64,000 nt of DNA from Eopsaltria australis (GCA_034509425.1 JAVTVJ010000070.1:2294001-2358000), one strand, 5' to 3'. Positions 27,601 through 42,600 are shown, counted from the first letter of the stretch. The notes: a model not told the origin generated them from the sequence alone. A program made the numbers and translations.

Positions 27601-30600
27601 GAGGTGGTATGAGACCATAGAACCTGCAGTCTTGTCTCCAGCAATCCTACACCACAAGAGGCTGTCTGGAAGAGATAGTGAGGGAGGTGGGCTGGGTCTA
27701 GCATCTGTCTCTGGGCAGTCTCCTGTGGCAGCATATCCCAGGAGCTAACTGTTGATTAATAGATTGATTGATTAAGCTCTGGATTGAGCTTCATTGCGAA
27801 TGGAAGAAGTGGAGAGATAAGGATAGGTAATGAGCTGACCATGGAGAATGAGGGAGGTGAAGTTCAAGGAACAGGTTCTAAGACAGCTTCTTCTCCATTG
27901 ATGCCTCTTGTGTGATTTTTTTTTTTTGTTTTAGTGTAATAGAATTGCTGGGCAGGCACAGCAACTGAAATTAAAGTCAAGAGCAACAGAATTAACCTAA
28001 GACATTGTACGAGAAGAAAACTGATGTTAGTGGTAGTGTCTGGGCTCTGTCCTCATGCTGTACTTGTTAGTGGCCTGTTTGAATGAAACTTGGAAAACTT
28101 GTGCGTTAGATCAGTATGTGGAGGTCAATGCCTAAAATACTGTGCTGTTAGTAAAGGACATAAGAGATACAGGACGTCACCAATGCCTCAGGTTCTTGTA
28201 AATGGCTGGGAATCTACTGGATAAGCTCCTGGTTCACTCAGGAAAGCTTGTAACACCTGGACTACCAGATGAAGCAAAAGCTGTTCCCCCACCCAACAAC
28301 TGAATTGCTGTTCTAAATGGGTGGAAAGTTAATTCCCAATTCCACACCTCGATATTAGTGCAGTTCTGAAATAATAGCATCTCCCCATCTGAACGTTTAA
28401 TAAAAATTTAGTCACAATTCCAGTTTTTCCAGCTGGAAACAAGGCATGATCTTCAGTATTTCTGGGAGGAGTGGGTAAGAGGAGAGGGAATGCAACTTGA
28501 ATGCAAGTGTGTTGTCAAGTTATGTAGCTGGGCAGGAGAGGAAAACACCTCCATCTTCTTCAAGACTGAGAGATCTCATAGTAGTCTACAACTTTCTCAC
28601 AAGAAGTGTAGTGGCTGACACTGATCTCTCATCACTCATGACCAGTGACAGGACCTGAGGGAACAGCATGAAGCTGTTTCAGGGGAGGTTCAGCTTGGAT
28701 ATTAAGGAAAGATTCTTCACCCAGAGGGTGGTTGGACATTGAAGAGGTTCCCTGGGGAAGTGGTCACGGTACCAAACCTGACAGAGTTCATGAAGTGTTT
28801 GGGCAGTCCTCTCAAACACATGGTGTGATTCTTGGGGTTGGCGTGTGCAGGGCCAGCAGCTGGCCTTTGATGATCCTTGTGGGTCTCTTCCAACTCAGGA
28901 TATTCTATGATTCTATGCTTCTATCCTATGCCCACCCATGATTTTGAGACTGTACAAGAGCAGAACTTGTAGATGGGCTTACATGACATCCCTTCAATTG
29001 TACTGGAAGGTGCTAGGCTGTTGCATCTCCTGCATGGTCAGGGAATCACAGAACTTCCTTCATTCTGGAGACTAAAGTGTGAAAGGTGACAGTATCTAGA
29101 AAGAAAACCAGCGACTGGAATAAATGTTCTGCTGGTCTTGCAGCATCACACAGTGCAGAGACACCCACAAATCCTGAGCAGTAGGTACACCTGTGATTCA
29201 AAGCATCAGTCCTAACTCAAGGCTCCAAAGCACTGTGTTAGGTTATCAGCACACCTGGGCTGATGAGCTCTGTAACTTCAGTGATGAACTGGTGGATGCT
29301 GGCCTCTGTTGTGCTCCATTTCAAATGTCATGTCCTAATTGTAACCACTATGCTATTGTTGCTGCTAGAATCTAAATATTCTCACATGAGGAAGTTTCAG
29401 AACTCAGACTGGCCTAAAGAAGGTTGTGACCCACTGTATGCTGGAGAGATGTTCAGGCTGGAACTGTGAGATAACCAAAAAGGGAAACTTTGTGGAGGGA
29501 CAGTGACCATTAGGGAGGACTCTGGTGGCTTGTACAAGAAAGTAGAGACTGAAGGATCAGACTAGATTTTAGAGGACTTAAACAAGACGCAAAGGACAAA
29601 AATTGGGTGAGGAACTGGATGAGTTTGCAAAGGATCATAGAGAATATTGATATGTGCTTGTTGTTTTGGAAGGGATTGTAATTTCAGTCCAGTCTTGAAG
29701 TTTAAACTTGACCATTGGGCCTAGTGTTAAGTGTTACTCAGTTGTTTCTTGTGATTTTGTCCATGTTGGCTTCTGTGTCTTACTTAGCTGTTCCCAAACT
29801 AATGCTGTCCCTTGAGCACAGATCTGCCTTCTTTTTGGCTTAAGGATCAGTTGCTCCTAGATCACCTCATCTCACATCTATCCCAAGGCTTCCCGTTTTC
29901 AACCCTGTTAACCCTGAGATCCTTCCCCGTATTTCCAACTGCTGCCCTGTACCACTGCTCCTCCATCCATGAAAAAATAGACTGCTTAAAAGACTGTGCA
30001 GACTAAGTTTAGCTTGAGTCCCTTAGCAACACTATTAATCCTCAAACAAATACCAAATAACAGTTGTGCTTAGAAATGTAGGGGTGTTAATAAAGGTGAT
30101 CTGGGAGTGTTCCTACTGAATAGATGTGCTTTTCTTTTGTTGTGACTTCAGCAATCTAGGTTTTCCTGGCAAGCTGCTTTTTGGGTAATAACTAAGGTAT
30201 CAACTACTTCTATATGCTTTTATGTTTTTAAAAGGTTTTGTGCTTAAGGGTGGTGATCTATTTCTGCATATGGTGCCAGGCAGGGGTTCAGCACCTGTGT
30301 TGCTGCTCTTCATCTTCCCACTCAGGGAAGATTGTAATTAACAAGGCTGAGTTCACTCCATTGTGTTCTGCAGTGAAATTGATGGTATGAATCGAATCAG
30401 TTCTGTTCTGTTAAATAGAAGGAAATCGAGGTACACTGGGGGACTCTAGGTGAAGGCTGGAGAGAATTTAGTTTTCTGCATGAAAATGTAAAGTACTCAA
30501 TTTCAACAGACTTGTTCCTTGTAACTGCTGTTCTTTAATGCCCAAATTTAACTAAGCTATATTTTAATCTCTGTAGAATAGAGTATACAGGTCTCTGTGG

Positions 30601-33600
30601 AGTTGGGAAAGAAATTGTTCTCTTCCATATTAAGCAGTATACAGGTGTCAAGAGCCAGCAGCGATGGCTGATTACCTAGCTAGGGAATTGAAATAGAGGG
30701 AAAAGTGCTCTCCCAGGTGTAACCTGGAGGAGATTTTTCTTCCACAACAGAAGAAGATCTACAATTTTAAAACAAGTTCCAAAGTAACCAGAATATTTTC
30801 TCTTATCTTGTGTTTTGCATCGTTTTCTCTGCAGACCATAAAGAATGAGAGGGCTTTTAGTGGCTGGTTCCCCAGCAATCTTCTCTTCACTGAATGACTG
30901 GGACATAGGAAATTTTTTTTCATCAGTACCTATTATACCAGGCAGGCCCAGGTCTTGCAAGCATTTATGTATGCACTTATCTTGCTTATTATACATACTG
31001 ACCCTGTTCTTGGGCATGCAGAAGAAGAAAATAATGAGGTCCAGTGTATTTGTCCCCCCTTCAGAGGTTTAGATTGAGCAATCAAGGAATGCTTCTCACT
31101 AACATTCAGAAAATTCAAACAATTGGTGTGGCATTTGCTTCTGCAAACTGTGTGCATCTGTAAAGTTTCAAATTGCTGCAATCAGAGGTACTTCTAGAGA
31201 AAACTTGGCTCAGTAATATTCCTTTATTATTCAGTGTACTACTGCTACTCTTCACATCAGTGATCAACGTTAGCCAGCTTTCTTATTTTGAACAAAAAGC
31301 TTTCTTTTTTTTTCCTTCTATATTGTTAGAAGCAAGAAAATGCCTTATCAGGGATTAGTAGGGTCCAAGGTGATTGATTTCTGTGAGTGAGTGGTGCTTA
31401 CACATATTAACTTGCTTCTGTGCAGACATTACCCTCTGATACTTCCAATAGCTTTTCAGAAGCAGAGGAGCAGAATGCAAATGATTGCAGCAGAAAAAGG
31501 TTGTTTTTTCTTTGGGTTTTTTTTTCCTAGTGGTAAATATTATATCATTCTTTGATTTTAGGGGAGGCCAATACCATAACTGAAACAATTAATAATGGTT
31601 GTCTTGACCTTTTAACTTTTTAAGGCCTGTTGGAAACTCAGTCGTTCCATGAAGCAGATGAAGATGTGGTCACTGATGTTGATTTCAATAATATGATTTC
31701 TGAAGAAGAAAAAGAAGAGTTGAAGATTGAACTAGCCAAGGTAATGAATTTGAATTTCTGTGAGCATTACTGTTTCTACTTCCTTAAACTGGAAGCTGTT
31801 AATTTTAGGGTGAAGTATAAATCATAAAGGCATGCCCTTCCTTTTTGGTAAAATTATTCTAGGCTAAAATAATGTAAAACAATTAATTTTCTTATATCTA
31901 TTTTTTGAAGGTTAAATATCTTCTACTTGATGATTGTACAGTGAAAGTCAAATGCACCTACCCATCTTAGTCAAGACATGTCTTTATTTATAAACATTCC
32001 TTGAAAAAGAATGAAAGGCGTTTTCATTAGATCTGTGGTATTGTTGTTGCAGTGGTTGTGCCACCTGATAGAAAATATTCTTTTTGTGGTGCTCAGAGTA
32101 AAAGGTAATGATGATGGTTACAGAAGAGGCTGATGACAACAAGTACAGTAATTTTATCACATTTTTGTTTCCTTTGGTACTGATATGTTTTGAGAATAAT
32201 AGCATCTTTTCAGGACTCTGGAACTCAGAACACTATGAAGAGGCTTAAAAATAATAATGAGATGGGGGAAAAAGGTGTGAACCATGTGACCTCTTTATTA
32301 CAAAGATTAAAGAGATTGTCTAGATTTGGTCTACAGGGAAGAATTAATTTGGTTTTACTTACTGCAGCTGAATACTGCAGAAAAGTGAAATTTCAAAATG
32401 GAAAATGAGAGAATGGGGAAAACTGTGGGTTTGCTTATTTTAAATTAGTCAAATAACAGAAATCACAGCTGTATGAAGGTGAAGAGTTGGTGTTGCCTTA
32501 ACTGGGATACTTAAATTGATATTAAGTTGTAGTGCTTAGCGTACGTACAAAGTACTCTAAGAAGTAACATTTTTAATGACTCTCAAGTAATTTACCTGCA
32601 GTACTGATTTAGGATTTTCAAGTGAAACAGAAGACTGTTTTTTCACTTTAATATTTCATCAATCTTTGTCTTTCTGAGTTGCTAGTTAATTTTTACTTCT
32701 TTGCTGATCCTGTCACATCAGTAAGCAATCAGAAGGAAGCTGAAAGTTTACATGTTCAGTTTATCAAATAATTTAGGAGTTGGCATATTCATTACTTGCT
32801 TTTCATCAGGACCAGAGGCACTGGGCACACACTGAAACACAGGAGGTTCCTCCTGAACATCAGGAAGCATGTTTTTAATGTGCGTGTGGCTGAGCAGTGT
32901 ACCCCAAGGTGTTTTGGAGTCTCCATCCTTGAAGATATTTAAAAGCTGTCTGGGGGCAGTCCTGGGAAATATGCTGTAGGTAGGGCTTGAACCAGATGTC
33001 CTACAGTGGTCACTTCCAGCCTCAGCCATTTTGTGATTCTCTTCTCTGGTGAAGGGGACCTCACAGGCAGATAGAAATAAGGAAGGAAAAAAGCCAGAAC
33101 TTCCTGCAATCATCTGAGAATGATGTGCCTCTCTCAACACAATTAATCTCAGATGTTTCTGGGTGTCCCTTCTGCTTACTGATTGCCTTTGGAGAAAGAC
33201 TTCTCAGTAGCTCATGCTGGAAATGCTTTAATTCATGTCCTAACATGCAAGTGAGAGATTGCCTGTCAAATACTATGATCTTGACTTACCTGGAAATTAT
33301 TTTCTGGATTCCTCACAGCACTTTACTGGCATGTAGCTGATGCTTAAAAACAAAATAAAACTGGTAATTATGCTAAGAAAGGTTTGGAAAACTTGAATTT
33401 AGAGTGAACAAAGGCTGGAGTTAAATGAGGCTTATGACTCTTAGAAAAGACTGCAGAAAATGTGTGACCTTGCCTCCTTCAGAAAGAAAAAACTGCTAAT
33501 GTGGGAATTGGGTAATATTTCTTTTTGAAAGGCTGTTAGTCTTTACTTACAAGCCCTTTCTGCTCCACCGATGATAGTTTTGTTTTCTTCCATGTCCTTA

Positions 33601-36600
33601 TCTGCTACATAATACATAATACTTGTAGGAACAAGCACCTCTCTTACTGTTGTTAGAGGTAAAAATCATCCTTTATTCTGCTATCAATAGTTGATATAAT
33701 GGGGATCTGTTTGTGAACACCTGTTGTGCAATTATTTAAGCAGAAAATAAATGGTCCATCTCTGTGTTGTGTATCTAATGTATATATTATTTGTCTTCTT
33801 TCTCCTTTCCACTCTGACATTAGAAGAGGAACAAGCACTACTGTTTTTCTGGCAGGATTTTTTTGTATCCTCTATTCCTATTCTCCTGCTAATAGTCTCT
33901 TTTTACTGGAATCTTCTCAGAGCATGGACTTACTCTGTTCTTGTATTTGTAGCCTAGCTAACACAGCAGGGCTCTGGCTCTAATCAAGCCTTAGGATTTC
34001 TACAATGCAACTAAAATGAGTAACTCTTACAGAAACTTCTAACAGTCATTTGAATTTACAGAGGTCAGTCTGACTTTTCAGTATAACAGCAGAAAATTGT
34101 AGCACAAAAGCTTTACATAAGGCCAGAAGATTGTTAGCAGAACAGATTCCCCCCCACCCCCCTCACTGTGAGGAGCATTGTACAATGACTCTTGAGTCAT
34201 GCTGGGGGCTGAGATTTTGAGCTACCTTGTTCACTGCTGTCAGTTGTCCTTCCATTACACTCATCAAAGTAGTCATTTACTCCTTGGTGTCTTCCCCCTC
34301 CCACACCTTCACAGAAGGAGCTATCTGGTTTGATCTAGCTGATGCGCAGGTTCAGCAGTGTGTGTTACTGCATGTATGTTCCCAGTTTGAGGAAGGAGGA
34401 TAATAATACCTTTTTCTGCAAACTTACGGGACAAGGGAACTTTGTCTCTATATGATGCATCTATATTCTTCTGACTCTGTTGCACTTTGAAAGAAGGGAA
34501 GCATGAGAACTAGAAGCTTGTATTTCTGTTGACTGAAGTCCTAGTTTTATAATGGAGTCTACATTTACAAAAGTGGAATTTCAAGAAATGCCAAAGCAGG
34601 TGATCCCTGACTTCCATGAGTTAGGTATGTTACACACTTAAATGCTTTTCAAGATCCTACTGTAAGTCCCTAATCCTTTCTAACTACTTCAGAGTCTTCA
34701 GTCACTGATATTTGAGCACTTGAGGGCGGCTTTGTACCTGTCATTATTTCAAAGTGATGGAAGTTGAGGAGGATTTTGTCAATTCAAAACTGATTGCTGT
34801 GTTATAAATAATAAATTACTTTTCTTTAGTCAAAAATGTTGCTCATACTTCTGCCATTGTGCACATGGCTAATGCTTGCTTAGGCCTTCACAGCTTTAGA
34901 TGTCTATTCAATGGAACAGATGGAAAGTAATTTTAATGGAAGCCCTGAAATGTTTATGTATCCAAGTACCTAATGATCAACCTAGTGCTGACCCATAAGT
35001 GTTCTGGCACCAGTTTAAGTTAAGATCTTCAGCAGTGTTGCACAGGCAGTTGTACACTAAGGGGTTTGCTTTTGGTGGGAAACAACCAAAAGGAGCTCTG
35101 AACTGCTGGCTGAGGAATGCTGACATTTGTGATTTCTTTCTGTAAGCATTTAACCAGTTACCCGCTCAGAAGAGAGACTCTTGACAGCTGCCTCTTGGCG
35201 GTATTCCGTCATTTGCAGGTTTGGAATACAATGGAGTGTAAATGACATGGGGAGGAATAAAGCAATTTGGATTGTTGTGTATCTAACAAAAGTACTGGTG
35301 AAGTGTTGGCATCACGGGCATTGGTCAATACTGATATCTGCTTCACTCAGGTCATGATTTTGCTTTATGTTCATAGTCTTGCTGCTTAATTCCTGAGCTG
35401 CTTGAATATTTAGATAGCAAGTAGTGACAAAAGAAACTGATAGCTGGGGAATTCAAGGATGAGACTTTTCCAAGAAGAATGAGCTTGCAGCCAGTTTTAC
35501 AGTGAACCAGAGTGCATGAATGTGTAAAATAAAAATAATGCTGCTACTGGTGTCCTAAATATAGCCTTGGAGGTCAGCACTGTTTCAGCTGGTGCTTGCA
35601 TCATTCCCTGCAGCCTATGGAGTTAAATCACAGGGAGACTGTGGTTCCAGGGAACTTAGCATATGGTAATCAGATAAGTTGCCATATGTTACCCTACTAA
35701 CATATGGAGGATGGAACACAGTTGGTAAGGGTATTTCTAAACCTGAAGTGAAAGGCAGCTGCTCTGGTATCCCTTGCACTTGTGAGCTTTACTGTCTCTG
35801 TGTGCTGCTTGCGTAGATTGGCTTGAGAGGCTTCCTGGTGAAGAATGCAAACCCTGCTCACTTGCAGGAATGCTGTCCAAGGAGCAGGATTCTGAGCCAT
35901 TGGCAGGACAATTCTGCAGTCCCTCTTCTTATGGTCCTGGCTTCTGGCTCTTGCCTTGGTAAAATAGTGGCTTTGATTAAATGTTTCCACAACATGTCTA
36001 CTGCAGGGAGAATTACATTCCTCTGTTTGTGCTGGATGGCATCTTTACAGCCTGAAATTGCAGTTTGGTTAAATATTAGGATCTCTGGAAAGACTTACCT
36101 GCTCTGTCTTTTGAGTGCTTTTATGCTTTGGGTACTGATCACTCATTTTAATAGTTCATTCATGTTACTATTTTGAAATATGTAGGGCCTAAAATACAGA
36201 AATAAAAGTCGTATGACAAGTATATAACTTTTGATGGTACTCTCAAGTAATATATTATCATGCAATTTTTTTCTATTTTTTTAACCTACTCCTAAGAGTT
36301 TGCATATGTTTTTTTCAGGACCAGAACTGTGCAAGTATGAAGTTAAAAGCCTGTGCATTCAAAGAAGGATATTTGCTTGAATTTTCCAGTCTTCTCTTGT
36401 CATGTCCATTCCCATTTTACTAGTGAATGAAAAGCTGGTGTTTGAGACTCCTAATGCCCTAAGGCAGATTTGGGTGAAGTTGCTTCTTTAGTGGACGATT
36501 CTCTTATCAGATGCACGTGTGTGATGGTGCACATAAGTGACACAGAGGCATTAATTTAATGTAGTCTCAACTCTGTTCCGGGCATGCCTTTGTGACCTCC

Positions 36601-39600
36601 ACAAGCACTTGACTCTGCCTCTCTGGTTACCTACAAAAAGCACAAGTTTGTGAGATTCATTTAGCCTCTTAACATCATCATATCATTCTGTGGGAACAGG
36701 CTAATACCTTTCTCCTTTCTCCTTGTTTCCCTCAGCTAGAGGATGAAATTTCAACTTTGCGGCAAGTGCTAGCAGCCAAAGAGAAGCACCTGGTTGAAAT
36801 TAAACAAAAACTTGGCATAAGTCTGATGAATGAACTGAAGCAGAACTTTAGCAGAAGCTGGCATGATATGCAGACAACTTCTGCGTGAGTACTGATCTTT
36901 TTACTTACACATATGAACATACCATGTTTTTCTAAAACTTTTTGGGCTAAATTAATAGCAACATTGGTAGAAAGAACCACCCACCTTTCATCAAGTGCTG
37001 TCTGAAAAGTCATTTGCTTTCTTTTTTCCTCTTCATTTGACAACTGAATTTGACACTTAAGGAAAAGGAAAAGTGAGCTTCTCCACAACTGAGCTGAGCT
37101 GGGAGTTGACAGCAAGGAAGGCAGGGGGGCAGTGGAATCATCCATGAAGGAGCAGTCCCACAATACCTGAACAAAGAAAGCAGAGCACCTCCAATGACAG
37201 CAGAGGGTCAAGCCAAGAGTTCAGATCTCCAAGTGCATCTGTACTGATAAGACAGGTCCTAGGTCAAGCCAGGGAGTCAAATCTGTGAGTTCAAGATCTG
37301 TGAGGTACCTGGCCAGATACAAGCATACCAGTAATATGACTTGGCCTTAAATTCCATCTAGGCTTTAGTATAGCCCCCAAATGAAGGGAAAAGCTGCTTA
37401 GCAAGGGTTCTCTAAACTCTTGCACAACACTTTCATCACAGTCTTACCCAAGGTTTTCACAGGTGTGCAGTGCCAGAACTCACCTTGAGCCACAAGACTC
37501 AGGGGAAAGGAGGGAAAAGTGTTAGCAGTTCTTCTCAGTTCATTCAAGGTGCTTACAGAGACTAGGTAAAATATGTTAAAATGTACATTTCTACATTAAA
37601 AGAACTATTCTTTGTAATTTCATGAGAAGACAGAAAAGGCATAAACCCTTTAATAAAAAATTACAAGTTTGTATGTCTTCTGTCTTTCAGTGTTGGACAG
37701 TTTCTCATCTAGGTCCTGTTTCTCATGACATGTCATTAGCAGGGGTATCAGTGTTGCCTTGGTGAGGATGTCTGGCATATGCTAGGAGAGAATAGTCTAG
37801 AGACACTAAGCTTTAGAAGAGAGAAGGGGCACAAGAAATCTGAACTAGAATAACTGGGAGAGACTAGCAAAATTTGTTAGCAAATTCCAAGATACCTTTT
37901 CATTTTTCCTTCACATTGACATTTTCCACGAAGATAGAGAGACTTAGGAGACTTTTTCAGTGTGGTAGCTGGTACTTTTTACTTGAGTTTCAGAAACTAC
38001 AGTCCATTAGGTGACAAGTGTCCAGAAACAGTTCGTAGATCTGAGCAGCAAGAGTTCCCTTTGTGCCCCTGAAAAATCTCATGTTTATGGTCCAACTGTT
38101 GTATAATTCTGCTAGACACTTATGCCAGTGTACCAGTGCTGGTACCAATCATGGTAATCCAGCATTCTTAAGAATGGATGTGTTGAGTAATAGAGGTGAT
38201 TCATTGTTGCTACACCAAAATAGCAGTGGAATAGCATTATTCACCAAGACTCTCTTGGTGAGATGAAAACCCTGATTTAAAAAAAAGTTCAAAATATTTA
38301 CATGCCTGTACTTCAGGTTTCTAAATCCACAATTACTCATTTTAAATTTTCAAATGACCTCATTTTTAGAGGGTAAATTTTGTTTCACTTAGCTGATGTG
38401 CTTTCCTATAAGTTAAAACTACTTTTCTTTAAAAGGGAACTTTTCAAAGGCACAAAGCACCAAAGTTTTTGTCCACTTATGGTTAATCTTTTTAACCTCT
38501 CCATTTAGGGATTTATTCTTAGGGTTAGAGTGGACATAGAGGAAGAGAGGTGGACTTCTCTCAGAAACAGTCCTGTAAAGTGTGTTTGACAACTATTTAA
38601 GAGTCATTACCTAACTTACAAGATGCATGCCACCTCTAGATTTAAACTTGAGATTTTGACTATTTTAAACCATTTACATTTTAAATGGTTAGCCACACAT
38701 TCCTTGTTACATTCTTACACTGTTCAGTGCACTGATGTTTAGTATAATCTATGTGTTGAGGTAGACAAAGGGTTCTGCTATATAGGACATCAGTAACTAG
38801 GGAGCAAATGATTGCCTGGAGTTTGGTTTGGTTTCATGGTGGTAAGGCTTTCAACTGGAATGACTTCCCACACACACCTTTTAAATGGTTGGGTTTTCAG
38901 TGAATAGAGGTGGGTGGATACTCAGCTTCTAGCAATGCCGGTTTTTTATATTTTAAAAATAGATAATTCATTCTTATTTAGATGCTAGAAGCAGGGTCAT
39001 GTTGGTGGATTTGAGGTTATTTATTTTAGCTTAAGAAGTAATTACAAATGTCTTTACGTGGATAGTTGTAAAGACCATAATTGAGCTTTCCTAATTATTG
39101 TTCTGCTACAAAGAAAAGGTTTTATATAACCTGAATGCATTGTATTCAGTTAAAGCTTCTTGGTGGTTCTTCTGTAAAGTTCCCACAGGTCTCCTTACCT
39201 TCCATACTTCAGATTTTCACCTTATAGTGAATGAAGGTAGAAGATAGTATTTATGGAGATTAACCTGGTTTTATACAGAATCACTGAATACTTGAGGTGT
39301 TGACAGCAATGTCAGGAGACTGTCTAGTCCAACTGTCTCTTTCAGGCAGGACCAGGTGAAGCAGAGTGCTCAGGACTATATTCATTCAGGTTTTGAGTAT
39401 CTCCAAGGATGGAGATTCTACAGCCTCTCTGGGCAGCTTGTTCCATGTTCAATTACCCTTGCTGTGAAAAACATTTTTCTTAAATATTAAAATATTAATA
39501 TACTTTAATATCTATCGCATTGAGTTTGTGGTAGTTGCCTCTTGCACTATCACTATATATCACTGAAAACAGCTTGCCTCTGTCTTCTTTCTTCCTTTCA

Positions 39601-42600
39601 TTAGGTCATTCATACACATTGATGAGGTCCTTCCATGAGCCTTCTCTAAGGTGTCCCAGCTTTCCCAGCCTCCTCATATGTGGGTTACTCCAGTCCTTTA
39701 CCATCTTTATGGACCTTTGCTGGACTTGTTCCAGTTTGTCCATGTCTGCTTTGTACTGAGAAGCACAGAACAGGACCCAGCACTCCAGGTGTGGCCATAA
39801 CCAGGGCTTACAGGGGAAGGATCACTTCACTCAACCTGTAATCACTTTTTCAGGATACTGTTAGCCGCCTCTGCTGCAAAGGCACATTGCTGACTCATGT
39901 CCAATTTGTTCTCTACCAGGATTCCAGGTCTTTTTCTGAAAGGCTGTTTTCCAGCTGGTTGATCCCTATCCTCTACTGGGTTATTAATCCCAACCTGTAG
40001 GACTCTGCATTGCCCTTTGTTGAACTCACTGAGACTCCTGTTGCCTCATTTTTTTCAGACAAAGTGCCAAGTAATTGCACTCTTCAATGCAATTGTAGAA
40101 TTGCATTTCATTATATATGGAGAAGGTTACAAGGGTTACTTTATCCTTTCACTAGTCCCTCATATTAAGCACTAAATACATAGATTCACAAGGAAGCTTC
40201 CCCTGAGCATTTATGTTGTAATCATGTCCCTCAGCTTTTCATTTGGTGCTCTTCTGTAGTTCTTTGGAAAAAAAACATAAGACATTATAGTCCTGTCCTC
40301 TTGGGAGGTATTTCAGTTCTACTGAGTTTCTAAGGAGCAGCTTTATCTGTAAAGTTACCCACCAATAAACTCACTCCAGCCTAATAGCTCCCACAAACTC
40401 CTTTGTCATCCTTTCTTAAAATGTTATCAACTGTTATATACTTCCTCTGTTTTAAATGGTTAACCTTTCAACCCATGAATGGAATAATAACTATGCAGAG
40501 AGCTTCTAGGGAGATGAAAATGCTTAGTTTGCTATGAAACCTGTCCAAAAAAGAAATACTCGAGACATTCAGACCACTGTAAGCAGCAGTACTGCCGTGG
40601 CAAATAAATTATTAGAAGAGCTAAAATATTAAAGGAAACCCATTCTGTCTTCAAGGGCTGTAGTGGTGAAATGATGTGAAATGTCTCAAAGCCAATATGC
40701 TTAGTGATTCCAGCTGGGGGGCTGGGAAGCCTTTGATGTGATGGGAAGTAGACCCACGCAAGGCTAACATTTAGGACAGGAATCTGACAAAACTGTTTTC
40801 AAAACAGCTTTTCATCTTTTGCCCTCAGACAGAAATTTTCACTTGTAGAAAGGGAAAAGCTTATGAATTAGAGGTCAAAATCAAGTGAACTGTAAGTGCT
40901 GACTCTAGACAGCATGTTTCCTAGATGGGGCCCTGGGCTTTTTTTAGGTGGTGGCTGTCTTTTCAAGCCTTTTTAGGAAGGTTTCAGTGTTGCTCTGTTC
41001 TTGCATGTGATATTTAATTAAGATTTGGGACAAGAACATTCAGCATGGACTTGGCCTTTTCCTCCAGAGATAGAATAAAGATCTGTTCACTGACTACTGG
41101 TTGAACTTTGTGAGCAAGCTTAGTTCCAATAATAGGAAACTTGAGGGCAATTGCATAGGTTTCAACAACTATTGGGAACTTCATGTTTTATAGTTCAAAT
41201 TTCTGCCAGGTGATAGGAAAATAGAAGGTAGTAGTTGCGCTGCATGTGTTTTAGGCTTACAATCTATGGTACAGGCAGTCTTTGTTAATATACCTTTAAA
41301 TATATAGTAATGTATTCCAAAGTTGCAGAACTTTCTTCTGTAAGTCGAATATAATTTGGGGACAGCCACAGTCCTACTGTGACTTCTAGGAATTAAGTAA
41401 ACTGTGCTCCCACACACATACTTCTTATGAGTGGTAGTAAAAGAAATGTAGGTGTTTCTGTTCATTGCAATGTGTAATCACCTTTTGACATTTTCTTCTC
41501 CAAATTTGCAAGTAAATGTAACGGTTGTGTAAGTGAAGAAATTGTGTGTTGGCTTTAGCAAGCACCCCTAACACGTGCTATATGGAAGTAAAAGGAGCCT
41601 CTCCCTTCCACTGACTTTGCTTTCTTTGGGTCAGATCCGGCAACCCTCATGCCGTATTCAAAGAGAATTATTTTGGTGCTTTTCCACGTGTCTTCAGCCT
41701 TGAATTTGGAAGGGTGGAGTAATAAGGAGAAAGGACTTCAAGGAGTTAACTTAGTCTGTTCTCATTGTTCCTTGTCCAAAAGATGTATGTCCATTTGTTT
41801 GCACCAGAACCTTCAGCTAATGGAAGTTCCACATTAAAGTCAAATTATCTGTTCCAGATGTTCATTTCTCAGGGAAAAACCCACTGTAATTATCATCAGG
41901 CACCAGAAAATATATACATGTGTATTATAGTGATCTTTATGTGTGTGAATCTAACTGTAAGGATGGGAAGGGAGGCCTGAATGTAAATTGGAATCTCTGA
42001 AATGACAAGGATTAAAAATACTCAGGAAAGAGTTAGTGGAAAAAAGGGGAAGGGAAGGGAAAGGAAAGGGTGAATGGAAGGAAAAACAAATCCATGGAAA
42101 GAAAAGGAAAAGGAAATGAAAGGGATGAAAAGCAGAAAGGGAGGGGAAGAAAGGAAAGGAGAGGCTGGGATGTGTTTAATCTGCATAATTTTGTTAATCT
42201 ACTGTACAGTACAGAGCTCACAGACAGTGTTACTGATATAGTTTAAGGTGTGATTAACTGCCTGTAATGTCTTAAGATCATCTGTGCTTCAGCAAACATA
42301 TTTTGGCTTTTCTGCCTGGAGACTAACTGTAGCACACTTCTTTTCCCCCTATTCTATGCTGCATTTTACAAATAACACATATCAAACAACTGTATCCTAT
42401 ATTTTTCCCAAGTGTTTGAAGATTACAGGGCAGGACAACCCAGATCATTTATCACCTTTATCTGGCACCTTTCCTGACCTGTGACTCTCTCCAGACTATT
42501 GAACAGTCACCTTCCATGTGCTGCACACAGACTTCTGCTGCAGCCTGCAGAGGTTCAGTTCCCTCAGTTTACTCCTTCTTCTCTCTGTAGGAGAGGAACT

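Larger units (their letters stand above)
12677..31624 (+). other. TPD52L1: TPD52L1 intron 1 (18.9 kb)
   Basis: The donor is GTGAGT at 12677 and the acceptor TTTTTAAG ends at 31624. The first 700 bp belong to the CpG island. The rest is AT-rich with two sense CR1 fragments (23215-23663 and 28615-28924), a C-rich tract (22925-22942), an AT-rich inverted repeat (22647-22702) and a (CAAA)n stretch (14466-14487). I see no further exon, although an alternative first exon would be hard to recognise. Confidence 0.85.

Noticed and set aside
29190..29470. Open stretch with Cys pairs (CCAPFQMSCPNC), considered as a zinc-binding domain.
   Set aside because: Cysteine spacing does not fit a known finger, the frame is short, and there are no splice signals supporting an exon.
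32748..33140. A 130-codon open frame on the minus strand.
   Set aside because: It is the antisense of a CR1 3' fragment, whose landmarks read clearly on the + strand.
36732..37211. A 159-codon open frame on the minus strand.
   Set aside because: It overlaps TPD52L1 exon 3 in antisense and then runs into intron 3; there is no independent coding support.
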